64,000 nucleotides of DNA from Alphaproteobacteria bacterium (GTDB taxonomy: Bacteria > Pseudomonadota > Alphaproteobacteria > DSM-16000 > Inquilinaceae). Location of the stretch: positions 124,001-188,000 of the forward strand of contig JANQIX010000055.1 in NCBI GenBank assembly GCA_028281925.1. Reading direction: 5' to 3'. The notes below the pieces were generated by a model. It made no database searches. It had not been told where the DNA came from and saw only the letters and a list, made by a program, of their open reading frames with translations. Below, piece by piece: positions 7,405-15,412 of this stretch. Position 1 is the first letter of the stretch; each line of letters opens with the position of its first letter. Made by a program: the position numbers and the translations under genes.

Positions 7405-8829
7405 TTACCCGAACCGCGCCAGGAAGCGTACGATCTTCGCGGTACGGTCGCTGAACAGGGACGGCGTGTAATAGCTGCCGGCCGCGCGCTTGGTCACCTC
7501 GCTCAAAGTCGGATAGGGGGCGATCAGGGTCGCCAATGCGCCGATCTTCAGGCCCTTCGACACGGCCAGCACCCAGGGCAGGATCAGCTCACCCGCATGC
7601 GGGCCGACGATGCTCGCACCAAGCACCTTGCCGCGGCGGGTGGTGATCGCCTTGACCGTGCCCTCGGTTTGACGTTCCGCCTGGGCGCGGTCGTTTTCGT
7701 GGAAGCTCCAGCGCAATGTGCGGATGCCGCCATGGCGCTCCCGCGCCTGGGCCTCCGTCAGGCCGACCTGGGCCAGTTCGGGATCGGTGAAGGTCACCCA
7801 GGGCAGAGCCCGCATGTCGACTTTGGCCGGCATGCGGAACAGCGCGTTCTTCAGAACGATGCTGGCATGGTAGCTGGCGAGATGCGTGAAATACGGGCCG
7901 CCGGCCGCATCGCCGATCACGAAGACGTGGCGATTGCTGGTCCTCAGCCTCCGATCGACCTGGATGCCGGTGCTGCCGACCGCGATCCCTGCGGCTTGCA
8001 GGTCGAGATCCTCGACATTCGGCCTGCGGCCGACCGCAACCAGCAGATGGCTGCCCTCCACCCGATCTTCGTGCCCATTGCGGGCGAAAACCACGGCGAC
8101 GCCGGCATCGGTGCGTTCGACGCGCACCACCTTCGCGCCCTCGCGCAGGTCGACCCCTTCGTCCACCAGCGCCCGGCGCACGGTCTCGACCAGATCGTCG
8201 TCATCCTTCGGCAGAATCGAGTACTGCTCCACCACCGTCACCCGGCTGCCCAGGCGGCGATGGGCCTGTGCCATCTCAAGACCGATCGGGCCGCCGCCAA
8301 TGATCACGAGATGGGCCGGCGCCTCACGGTTCTCGAAGATCGTCTCGTTCGTGAAGAAGGGCAGGTCCGCAAGACCGGGGATCGGCGGCACGGCGGGCCG
8401 CGATCCCGTGGCGATCACGATGCGTCGGGCGTGCACCTCGTGCTCGCCGGCCAGGACCGAGCGAGGCCCGGTGAAGCGTGCGGCCGCTGCGATCACGCGA
8501 ACGCCCAGGCTTTCGAACCGCTCGCGGCTGTCCATCGGTTCGATTGCGCCGATCACACCGTGCACGTGGTCGTTCACCTGTGCGAAATCGATCACCGGCT
8601 CCGGCACCTCGATGCCGAAGCGGGAGGCACGGCGCGCATCATGGGCCGCCTGCGCCGCCGCGATCAGCGCTTTCGAGGGCACACAGCCGGTGTTCAGACA
8701 TTCGCCGCCCATCTTCCCGCGCTCGATCAGCACGGTGTCGGCGCCCATCTGGCTGGCGCCGGCCGCCACGGTCAGGCCGCCGGAGCCAGCACCGATAACG
8801 CAGATGTCGGTGTCGATGCGTGTTGCCAT
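7405..8829 (-). CDS. Mercuric-reductase-like FAD-dependent pyridine nucleotide-disulfide oxidoreductase
   Basis: A 474-residue class I flavoprotein disulfide reductase. FAD-binding GAGSGG is at residues 13-18, the redox-active pair is GGECLNTGCVPSK (Cys44/Cys49), and a second nucleotide-binding motif IIGGGPIGLEMA is near 180. VFVIGDAAGG precedes the dimerisation domain. In place of the His-Glu dyad of lipoamide dehydrogenase it reads YPTLSE (Tyr for His), as in MerA-like proteins. The N-terminal HMA domain and C-terminal Cys-Cys of true MerA are absent, so mercury reduction is unlikely. It probably uses NAD(P)H on an unknown disulfide, quinone or thiol substrate. It is 25 nt downstream of a TVP38-type membrane protein; that pairing recurs in bacteria and suggests a membrane partner. 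Confidence 0.9.
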   Translation of the reverse strand: MATRIDTDICVIGAGSGGLTVAAGASQMGADTVLIERGKMGGECLNTGCVPSKALIAAAQAAHDARRASRFGIEVPEPVIDFAQVNDHVHGVIGAIEPMDSRERFESLGVRVIAAAARFTGPRSVLAGEHEVHARRIVIATGSRPAVPPIPGLADLPFFTNETIFENREAPAHLVIIGGGPIGLEMAQAHRRLGSRVTVVEQYSILPKDDDDLVETVRRALVDEGVDLREGAKVVRVERTDAGVAVVFARNGHEDRVEGSHLLVAVGRRPNVEDLDLQAAGIAVGSTGIQVDRRLRTSNRHVFVIGDAAGGPYFTHLASYHASIVLKNALFRMPAKVDMRALPWVTFTDPELAQVGLTEAQARERHGGIRTLRWSFHENDRAQAERQTEGTVKAITTRRGKVLGASIVGPHAGELILPWVLAVSKGLKIGALATLIAPYPTLSEVTKRAAGSYYTPSLFSDRTAKIVRFLARFG

Positions 8830-8854
8830 GTCGGTGGAGCCTGAGGCCGGCCGT

Positions 8855-9580
8855 TCAGTCGCCCCGGCGCGCCCGAAGCCTCTTGTAGACGACCGGAAGC
8901 ATGGCCAGCAGGCCAAGACCGATCAGCGGCAGCAGGATCGTAGGTTCGAAGATGATGCCGAGATCAGGCTGCTGCCCGCTGTCCAGCGTCGCGCCGAGAC
9001 CGTTGCCGACGGCGACATAGACGATGGTGCCCGGAATGATGCCGACAAGCGTAGTCAGGGTGTAAGTCAACAGCGACACGCCCAGAAATGCTGGCACCAG
9101 ATTGACCAGCCAGAACGGCACCAGCGGGATCAGGCGCAGTGTCAGCATGTAGCTGACGGCGTCGCGACGGAATCCCGCTTCCAGCCGGCCGACCCATGGC
9201 CCGGCCCGGCGCCGCAACGAGTCCCCCAGCGCCGTGCGCGCCGCAAGGAAAACCGCCACGGCACCCACCGTCGCTCCCCCGATCACCAGAATGCTGGCCC
9301 AGACGAGGCCGAACAGAAACCCGCCAACCAGCGTCAACAGAGCACCGCCGGGCACCGACAGTGCGGTCATCGCCGCATAGCTGACGAAATAGATGAGGCC
9401 CGCGGCAACCGCATTCTCCGCGACGAAGCCGTTTAGCGCTTCGCGGTTGTCACTGAGTGCGGAGAAGCTGACATACTGATCGAACCCAAGCAGAAAAAAC
9501 CCGCCGAGACCGGCAAGCAAGAGCCCCAACGGCACGAACCGGCGCAGATTGAACCCGCGTGTCCGGCCGTCGACCGTCAT
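8855..9580 (-). CDS. TVP38/TMEM64 family (VTT/DedA-fold) inner-membrane protein
   Basis: About 241 residues with five or six hydrophobic helices. A first TM near residue 10 is followed by the VTT/SNARE-assoc domain: a re-entrant SVPGGALLTLVGGFLFG stretch, then LRLIPLVPFWLVNLVPAFLG. These Gly/Pro-rich helices and the conserved Arg-Leu-Ile-Pro are typical of TVP38/TMEM64 proteins, related to lipid scramblases and DedA transporters. Start 9580 (MTVDGRTRG) has AAGGGG about 6 nt upstream; ATG at 9610 is an alternative. It is first in a two-gene operon with the flavoprotein. The substrate is unknown. Confidence 0.85.
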   Translation of the reverse strand: MTVDGRTRGFNLRRFVPLGLLLAGLGGFFLLGFDQYVSFSALSDNREALNGFVAENAVAAGLIYFVSYAAMTALSVPGGALLTLVGGFLFGLVWASILVIGGATVGAVAVFLAARTALGDSLRRRAGPWVGRLEAGFRRDAVSYMLTLRLIPLVPFWLVNLVPAFLGVSLLTYTLTTLVGIIPGTIVYVAVGNGLGATLDSGQQPDLGIIFEPTILLPLIGLGLLAMLPVVYKRLRARRGD

Positions 9581-9610
9581 GACCGCCCCTTCGGCATTGT
9601 GTCCGCTCAT

Positions 9611-10191
9611 GCCCGTCCAGACGCCTGCTTGGTTGGTGACGAAGGCCTGCCTTCCGCCGACGCGGATCGACCTGCCATGCGCGACGCGCCAATGGAATAC
9701 ATGAGATGTAGCGAGCGCCCGCCTCACCCTCCATTCACCTTCTGGTGAGTGCAGAATAGACGGTGCCGGCACCGGCGAACAGCCCGGGGCCGAAGGTCCT
9801 CGTACCGACTGCGCATGGAGTAATCAACTATAAAGAAGAGCCTGATGACCTGGCTCACCTTACCGTCTTTGCAGCTCTGCGTGACCCCTGTAGCACTGGG
9901 CCGACTTCACCTCTTGGGATGGTGCGGAGAGGTCCATCGGGAACCGCCACCACTACCGGCGACCAGCCCGCCTGTCCCCGGTCGGTCGATATCTGGACCC
10001 CGGCTGCCAACTGCGAACCGCCATCACCCGCTGCGATTTTCGCAGTTTCGGTTAACGAACGGTAAGGATGTGAAAGCTACCATCAACACACGTATCCGGC
10101 TGGCCCGATGCCATGCAAACAGTGTGGGGCTTCGCCAACCGTATCCGGCGGCAGCCATGACCTGCCGATTGTGTGGAGTGGCCCAACTTCG
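9611..10191. other. Intergenic region between TVP38 gene and ercA-like gene
   Basis: 581 bp with no credible gene; short open frames on both strands lack SD and domain support. It carries the divergent promoters. It also has a perfect 12-bp palindrome GGTGCCGGCACC at 9762-9773 and a small TCACC-TTCT-GGTGA hairpin just before it. Either could be an operator for the TVP38/flavoprotein operon. An AT-richer stretch near 9820-9840 could hold a promoter. Confidence 0.5.
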
Positions 10192-11358
10192 ATGACGCCA
10201 GCGCCCGCCGCAGCGCTCAGGAAATTCGTGGCGCCTGAGATTGTCTTCGGCCCAGGGGCACGGTTCATGGTCGGCCGATACGCCCAGAATCTGTTCGCCA
10301 GCCATGCGATGATCGTGACCGATCCCAACGTGATCCAGGCCGGCTGGGTCGCCGACGTGGAAGCGGAACTCACGCGGCACGGCATTACCGTCACCATCGA
10401 AGACAAGGTCAGCCCGAACCCGCGCGCGGAAGAGGTCATGGCGGCCGCCGACAGGTTCACACGGTGCGGCTGCGATCTGGTCGTGGCGGTCGGCGGCGGA
10501 AGTCCGATCGATCTGGCGAAGGGTGTGGGCATCGTTCATGCCAACGGACAGCATGTGCTGATCCATGAAGGTGTCGATCAGGTAGCCCTGCCGGGACCCC
10601 CATTGCTGTGCGTTCCGACGACGGCCGGATCGGGCGCCGATATCTCACAGTTCGCCATCATCACCGACACTGCCCAGCACCGGAAAGTCGCCATCATCAG
10701 CAAGACGGTGGTACCGGACGCCGCACTGATCGACCCCGAGCCCACCCGCACGATGGACGCCCACCTCACGGCGTGCACCGGCATCGATGTCCTGGCTCAC
10801 GCCATCGAGGCGTTTCTGTCGAAGGCACGTTCGGCTCTGACGGACCTGCATGCGGTGGAAGCGATCCGTCTTGTCGCTGCCAACCTTCCGGCCGCCGTTG
10901 CCGATCCGCACGATATGGATGCCCGCGAAAAGATGATGCAGGCGAGCATGCATGCCGGCCTTGCCTTCTCGAACGCCAGCCTGGGCGCGGTCCATGCCAT
11001 GGCCCACAGCCTGGGAGGTCTTCTCGACCTGGCACACGGCGAGTGCAATGCCATGCTGCTGGACGCCGTTCTGCAGAGAAATAAACGCGACGCGGCGGAG
11101 AGGTGCCGAACCATCGACGGCATTCTGCGGGAGCAGGGGAGCCTTTCGGATACCGATGCAAACGGCCGGGACATCGTGAGCACGGTTCGCGCCCTGAAAT
11201 CCCAAGTCGGCATTACGTCATCGCTGTCTGAGCGTGGCGTTGCGCCGTCCGATATCGCCGCACTGGCGGAAAAGGCGTCTCGCGATCCCTGCATGATCAC
11301 CAACCCGCGCCCGCTGGGCCGCCGAGACCTGGAAGAAATCTATGGTATGGCCCTCTGA
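10192..11358 (+). CDS. ercA: ErcA-like iron-containing alcohol dehydrogenase (regulatory type)
   Basis: A 388-residue group III (iron-dependent) alcohol dehydrogenase. NAD-binding GGGSPIDLAKG and PTTAGSGADIS are present. Metal ligands appear complete: GIDVLAHAIE supplies Asp and His, and HAMAHSLGGLLDLAHGE supplies two further His. The N-terminus LRKFVAPEIVFGPGA closely fits ErcA, an ADH-like protein that in Pseudomonas belongs to the Erb regulatory network for ethanol oxidation and is encoded beside an ErcS-type kinase. Here too the next gene is such a kinase, starting 2 nt after the stop codon, which strongly supports the ErcA call. Start 10192 (MTPAPAAALRKF) matches the family length; ATG at 10108 adds 28 unlikely residues. 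No strong SD is seen at either start. Confidence 0.82.
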   Translation: MTPAPAAALRKFVAPEIVFGPGARFMVGRYAQNLFASHAMIVTDPNVIQAGWVADVEAELTRHGITVTIEDKVSPNPRAEEVMAAADRFTRCGCDLVVAVGGGSPIDLAKGVGIVHANGQHVLIHEGVDQVALPGPPLLCVPTTAGSGADISQFAIITDTAQHRKVAIISKTVVPDAALIDPEPTRTMDAHLTACTGIDVLAHAIEAFLSKARSALTDLHAVEAIRLVAANLPAAVADPHDMDAREKMMQASMHAGLAFSNASLGAVHAMAHSLGGLLDLAHGECNAMLLDAVLQRNKRDAAERCRTIDGILREQGSLSDTDANGRDIVSTVRALKSQVGITSSLSERGVAPSDIAALAEKASRDPCMITNPRPLGRRDLEEIYGMAL

Positions 11359-11359
11359 T

Positions 11360-13171
11360 ATGGACGACGCCAATCGGCGGCAGCTTGAGGCCGTGATCGG
11401 CCTCGGCGAGCGTTCCATCAAGAAGAGCTATTATCCGGAACTCCGGCGGCGCCTGAACGAACTGGAACGGTTTCGGAGCCTGCTCAATCAGATCGGCGAG
11501 ATGATCTTTGTTCTTTCGTTGCCGGACTGCCGGATCGTCGACATCAATGGGACGGTGCTGCAGTTGATGCGATGCGACCGGGGCGAGATCATCGGACGGG
11601 CATTTCCCGATGTGCTGGCGCCGGAACCGCGGATCGATCTCGCCCGGGCGTTCGACGCCGACGGAACCGAAGACGATGCGCCGTCGACAACCATTCAGAC
11701 TAGGCTTACCGGCTGCGGCTGCTGTGACATCACGGTCGAGCTTTCGCTGCGCCAGCGCCGATTTCACTCCACCAGCTACGGGATCGTCGTCGCACGGGAC
11801 ATTCGCCGGCAGATCGAGGCGGAACGGAGTGCGAGAAACGCGCATCAACGCTTGATCGATGCCATAGAAAGCCTGCCGGACGCCTTTGCCATCTACGACG
11901 CTGAGGACCGGCTGGTCGTCTACAACAGCAAGTATCCGGAGACTTATGCCGCCTCCCGCGCCGCCATTGCGCCCGGCCAGCCCTTCCTATCAATCCTCAA
12001 AGAGGGCTTGGCTAACGGGCAGTATCCAGAGGCTGTGGGCCGGGAAGAGGAGTGGCTGGCCGAACGCCTGGCCAAGCACCGGGACCCGCATGGCGCCGTA
12101 GAACAGCCCCTGCCGGACGGTCGATGGGTGCTGGTGCGCGAACGGCGGACACAGAGCGGCGAGACCGTCGGCGAGCGCACGGACATCACGGAGCTCAAAC
12201 GCCGGGAACATGATCTGATTGCCGCCAAACGCCGGATCGAGGACCAAGCCAACGACCTGCGCCGGCTGGCCGAAGACCTTCGTCAGGCCCACGACCGTGC
12301 GGAAGTCGCCCGACAGACGGCAGAGAGAGCAAGCCGAGCCAAGAGCGAGTTCCTGGCGATGATGAGCCACGAGCTCAGAACCCCGCTGAATGCGATCATC
12401 GGCTTCTCAGACATGATGGTCAGCCGGTGCTTCGGCGCTTTGGGCGACGCCCATTACGGCGACTACGCCGTATCAATCCGTGATAGCGGCCAGCACCTTT
12501 TGTCCATCATCAACTCCATCCTCGATCTGGCGAAGATGGAGGTGGGCAAGTACGAATTGCGGGAAGAGCAGGTGGCCCTGGGCGATGTCGTCGCCGGCAG
12601 CCTGGTGCTGCTCCAGCCGACGGCCGGTCAGCGCAACGTCGCCATGATCAGATGCGTCGACCCCACCTTGCCTGTGCTGCTGGCGGACCGCGGGCTGATC
12701 GACCTTATTGTCACCAACCTGGTCTCCAACGCCGTCAAGTTCACACGCGGCGGCGGGCGGGTGGTCGTCGCCGCCAGACATGGCCCCGGCGGCGGCATCG
12801 ACCTTGTCGTCGCGGATACCGGCATCGGCATGGCGCCGGAGGATATTCCGAAGGCGTTGAAACCCTTCGAGCAGCTCGACCAATCGGTGGCCCGCTGCTA
12901 TCCCGGAACCGGCCTCGGCCTGCCACTGGCCCAGTTCTCCGCCGAATTGCACGATGCCGGCATCGACATCGAGAGCCACGTGGGACAGGGAACGCGGATC
13001 ACCGTTTCGTTCCCGGCGAACCGGGTTTCGGCCGCCGCACCGGCCGCGGGACCGGAGCCCACGACGCAGAATGGCGGGGCGGTGGACGTCTGCCCCGGGC
13101 GCCCACATCCGTGCACACTCGATCACATTATGGATTGGCAAACGCCCTGCAGCACCCATCGGCACAGGTGA
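11360..13171 (+). CDS. PAS_7-containing sensor histidine kinase (ErcS-like), copy 1
   Basis: A 603-residue soluble kinase. It opens with the signature IGLGERSIKKSYYPELRRRL and then ERFRSLLNQIGEM, leading into PAS domain 1 (~residues 40-150). A PAS_7 domain (~165-280) follows (IESLPDAFAIYDAEDRLVV), ending GERTDITELKRRE. A coiled-coil linker precedes HisKA with H-box MMSHELRTPLNAIIGFSD (phospho-acceptor His337). HATPase_c has N-box NLVSNAVKF, G1 DTGIGM and G2 GTGLGLP. There are no TM segments and no receiver domain. The odd C-terminal tail has three Cys and ends in a His/Arg-rich stretch. ATG at 11360 begins one base after the ercA stop; a frame-consistent ATG at 11342 would overlap ercA. It is a tandem paralogue of the next kinase, probably co-transcribed with ercA. 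Confidence 0.88.
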   Translation: MDDANRRQLEAVIGLGERSIKKSYYPELRRRLNELERFRSLLNQIGEMIFVLSLPDCRIVDINGTVLQLMRCDRGEIIGRAFPDVLAPEPRIDLARAFDADGTEDDAPSTTIQTRLTGCGCCDITVELSLRQRRFHSTSYGIVVARDIRRQIEAERSARNAHQRLIDAIESLPDAFAIYDAEDRLVVYNSKYPETYAASRAAIAPGQPFLSILKEGLANGQYPEAVGREEEWLAERLAKHRDPHGAVEQPLPDGRWVLVRERRTQSGETVGERTDITELKRREHDLIAAKRRIEDQANDLRRLAEDLRQAHDRAEVARQTAERASRAKSEFLAMMSHELRTPLNAIIGFSDMMVSRCFGALGDAHYGDYAVSIRDSGQHLLSIINSILDLAKMEVGKYELREEQVALGDVVAGSLVLLQPTAGQRNVAMIRCVDPTLPVLLADRGLIDLIVTNLVSNAVKFTRGGGRVVVAARHGPGGGIDLVVADTGIGMAPEDIPKALKPFEQLDQSVARCYPGTGLGLPLAQFSAELHDAGIDIESHVGQGTRITVSFPANRVSAAAPAAGPEPTTQNGGAVDVCPGRPHPCTLDHIMDWQTPCSTHRHR

Positions 13172-13470
13172 CGCCGAAACCAGCGGCCCGCTGTGGTCCG
13201 ACGGCTTCAGATGCTGTCAATATACCGATGCCACTACCACATAGTAATGTCACTTAACAAACTGCCGTGCTAGACTCCGAACTGCGGCAGAGCTCTGGAA
13301 GAATTTCGCAGCTTAAGATTTCAGTCTGCGGACTGGATCGAAGACCAATCAGGGAGAAGAATCGCGGTTGCGCACTTCAACGTCGTCGGATCCACAGATG
13401 CTGTATCCCGCAGCAATCCGACGATGGTGCAACATGCGACCAATAGACCGTCGCGACGTGGACGTTATCC

Positions 13471-15303
13471 ATGGCCCGAACTTCAGATACGACCAACGGT
13501 GGTTCCCAGAACTTCGAAACCGTCATCGGTCTCGGAGAACGGTCGATTATGAAGAGCCCATACCCCGAACTGCGGCGACAGCTGAACGAGGCGGAGCGGT
13601 TCCGCAGCCTGCTCAATCAGATCGGGGAGATGATCTTCGTCCTGTCGCTGCCGGATTGCCGGATCGTAGACGTCAACGAGACAGCAGCCCGTCTCTTGCG
13701 CTGCGAGAAGCGGGCGCTCATCGGCAAGCTCTTCTTTGAACTGGTCGTGGAGGTGCCGCAGCCACTTCATCTGCGGACTGCTCTGACGGCGCGGGACGAC
13801 GACACCGAACCGGCGCCCGAGATCGTTCAGACGCAGCTTGCGTACCACGCCGATCGGCCCGTGATCGTGGAGGTGTCACTGCGGCGCAGGCAGTTCGACA
13901 ACGCCGACTATGGGATTGTCGTTGCCAGGGATGTCGGCGCCCAGATCATGGCGGAACAGGTTGCCAATCGGGCAAATCAACGCCTCGTCGATGCCATAGA
14001 GAGCCTGCCAGACGCTTTCGCCATCTACGATGCGGACGACCGTCTCGCGCTCTACAACAGCACGTATCTCGAGACCTATGAGATGAGCCGGCAGGCGATC
14101 CAACTGGGCCGGACGTTCGAGGAAATCCTGCGCGCAGGCGTCGAAAGAGGTCAGTATCCCCAGGCCATCGGCCGGGAAGAGGAATGGGTCGCCGAGCGCA
14201 TGGCCATCCACCGCGACCCGCACGGCGAATTCGAACTGGAGCTGTCGAACGGGCGCTGGGTGCTGGTCCGCGAAAGGCGCACACAGCACGGCGAAACGGT
14301 CGGCGAGCGAACTGACATCACAGAGCTGAAACACCGCGAGCATGCCCTGATCGCCGCCAACCGGCGCATCGAAGAGCAAGCCGACGACCTTCGACGGTTC
14401 GCCGACGACCTTCGCGCAGCACACGATCGCGCCGACACCGCCCGCAAGGCCGCAGAAGGCGCCAACCGCGCAAAGAGCAACTTCCTGGCCATGATGAGCC
14501 ACGAGCTCCGGACGCCGCTCAATGCGATCATCGGTTTCGCTGAGATGATGACGCAGGGGTACTTCGGAGCCTTGGGGAACCCGCATTACGAAGACTACGC
14601 CTCGTCAATCCGCGACAGCGGCCAACACCTGTTGTCGATCATCAACTCCATCCTCGATCTGGCGAAGATGGAAGCCGGCAAGTACGCCGTCCAAGACGAT
14701 GCCATCGACGTCGCCGACGTCATCGCCAGGACCTTCGTCTTGCTGAGACCGACGGCGGCTCAGCGGGGCGTCGAGATGGTCCAGTGTGTCGACCCCGGCC
14801 TTCCCACGCTGACAGCCGATCGGGGTCTGGTGGATCTGATCCTCACCAACCTGACCTCCAACGCGGTGAAGTTCACGCCGGACGGCGGCAAGGTCTCCGT
14901 AGCGGCCAGACGAAACCGGCAGAGAGGCGTCGAGATTGTCGTCGCCGACACAGGCATTGGCATGGCCGCCGACGACATCTTGAGGGCCTTGAGACCCTTC
15001 GAGCAGGTCGATCAGTCGATGTCGCGTCGGTTCAGCGGTACCGGTCTCGGGCTGCCGTTGGTCCATTTCGCCGTGACCCTGCACGGGGGCACCTTGGGTG
15101 TGGAAAGCGAGCCGGGTCGGGGAACGCGGTTTACGGTCGCCTTTCCGCCGGAAAGAGTTCCAGTGCAGGCCGCGACAGGCGGGCCTGACAATGCTGGCGC
15201 CTCTGGATGGCCGTCTGACGGCTGCGCCGGCCGACGATGCCTCTGCAACGAAGCGCTCGGCATGGAATGGCCGGTGCCGCCGAGGACAGCCAGCGTCGGC
15301 TAA
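13471..15303 (+). CDS. PAS_7-containing sensor histidine kinase, copy 2 (tandem paralogue)
   Basis: A 610-residue soluble kinase with the same domain order as its neighbour. Signature IGLGERSIMKSPYPELRRQL is followed by PAS 1, PAS_7 (IESLPDAFAIYDADDRLAL), a coiled-coil linker, HisKA (MMSHELRTPLNAIIGFAEM, His344) and HATPase (NLTSNAVKF, DTGIGM, GTGLGLP). Long stretches are identical to copy 1, such as FRSLLNQIGEMIFVLSLPDC and VLVRERRTQ-GETVGERTDIT, so this is a tandem duplication. PAS 1 and the C-terminal tail have diverged most, suggesting different ligands or outputs. The tail again holds several Cys but shares no sequence. 299 bp separate the copies with no gene, so it may have its own promoter. 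Confidence 0.88.
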   Translation: MARTSDTTNGGSQNFETVIGLGERSIMKSPYPELRRQLNEAERFRSLLNQIGEMIFVLSLPDCRIVDVNETAARLLRCEKRALIGKLFFELVVEVPQPLHLRTALTARDDDTEPAPEIVQTQLAYHADRPVIVEVSLRRRQFDNADYGIVVARDVGAQIMAEQVANRANQRLVDAIESLPDAFAIYDADDRLALYNSTYLETYEMSRQAIQLGRTFEEILRAGVERGQYPQAIGREEEWVAERMAIHRDPHGEFELELSNGRWVLVRERRTQHGETVGERTDITELKHREHALIAANRRIEEQADDLRRFADDLRAAHDRADTARKAAEGANRAKSNFLAMMSHELRTPLNAIIGFAEMMTQGYFGALGNPHYEDYASSIRDSGQHLLSIINSILDLAKMEAGKYAVQDDAIDVADVIARTFVLLRPTAAQRGVEMVQCVDPGLPTLTADRGLVDLILTNLTSNAVKFTPDGGKVSVAARRNRQRGVEIVVADTGIGMAADDILRALRPFEQVDQSMSRRFSGTGLGLPLVHFAVTLHGGTLGVESEPGRGTRFTVAFPPERVPVQAATGGPDNAGASGWPSDGCAGRRCLCNEALGMEWPVPPRTASVG

Positions 15304-15412
15304 CGGCGCACCCGAGCAGCCACCGATCAGTCATTACAGTCGCCCCAACGGCCGTGACCGGTCATGATGCACGATCATCCGCGGCATTCGCCGCGCCTCA
15401 GGAACATCGGTC

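Noticed and set aside
7405-8829. True mercuric reductase
   Set aside because: No HMA domain, no C-terminal Cys pair, no mer genes nearby.
7366-9436. Long plus-strand frames opposite the flavoprotein and TVP38 genes
   Set aside because: No domains; composition expected of antisense in GC-rich DNA.
9763-10065. 100-codon plus-strand frame between the TVP38 and ercA genes
   Set aside because: No SD, no domain, low-complexity Pro/Ser composition.
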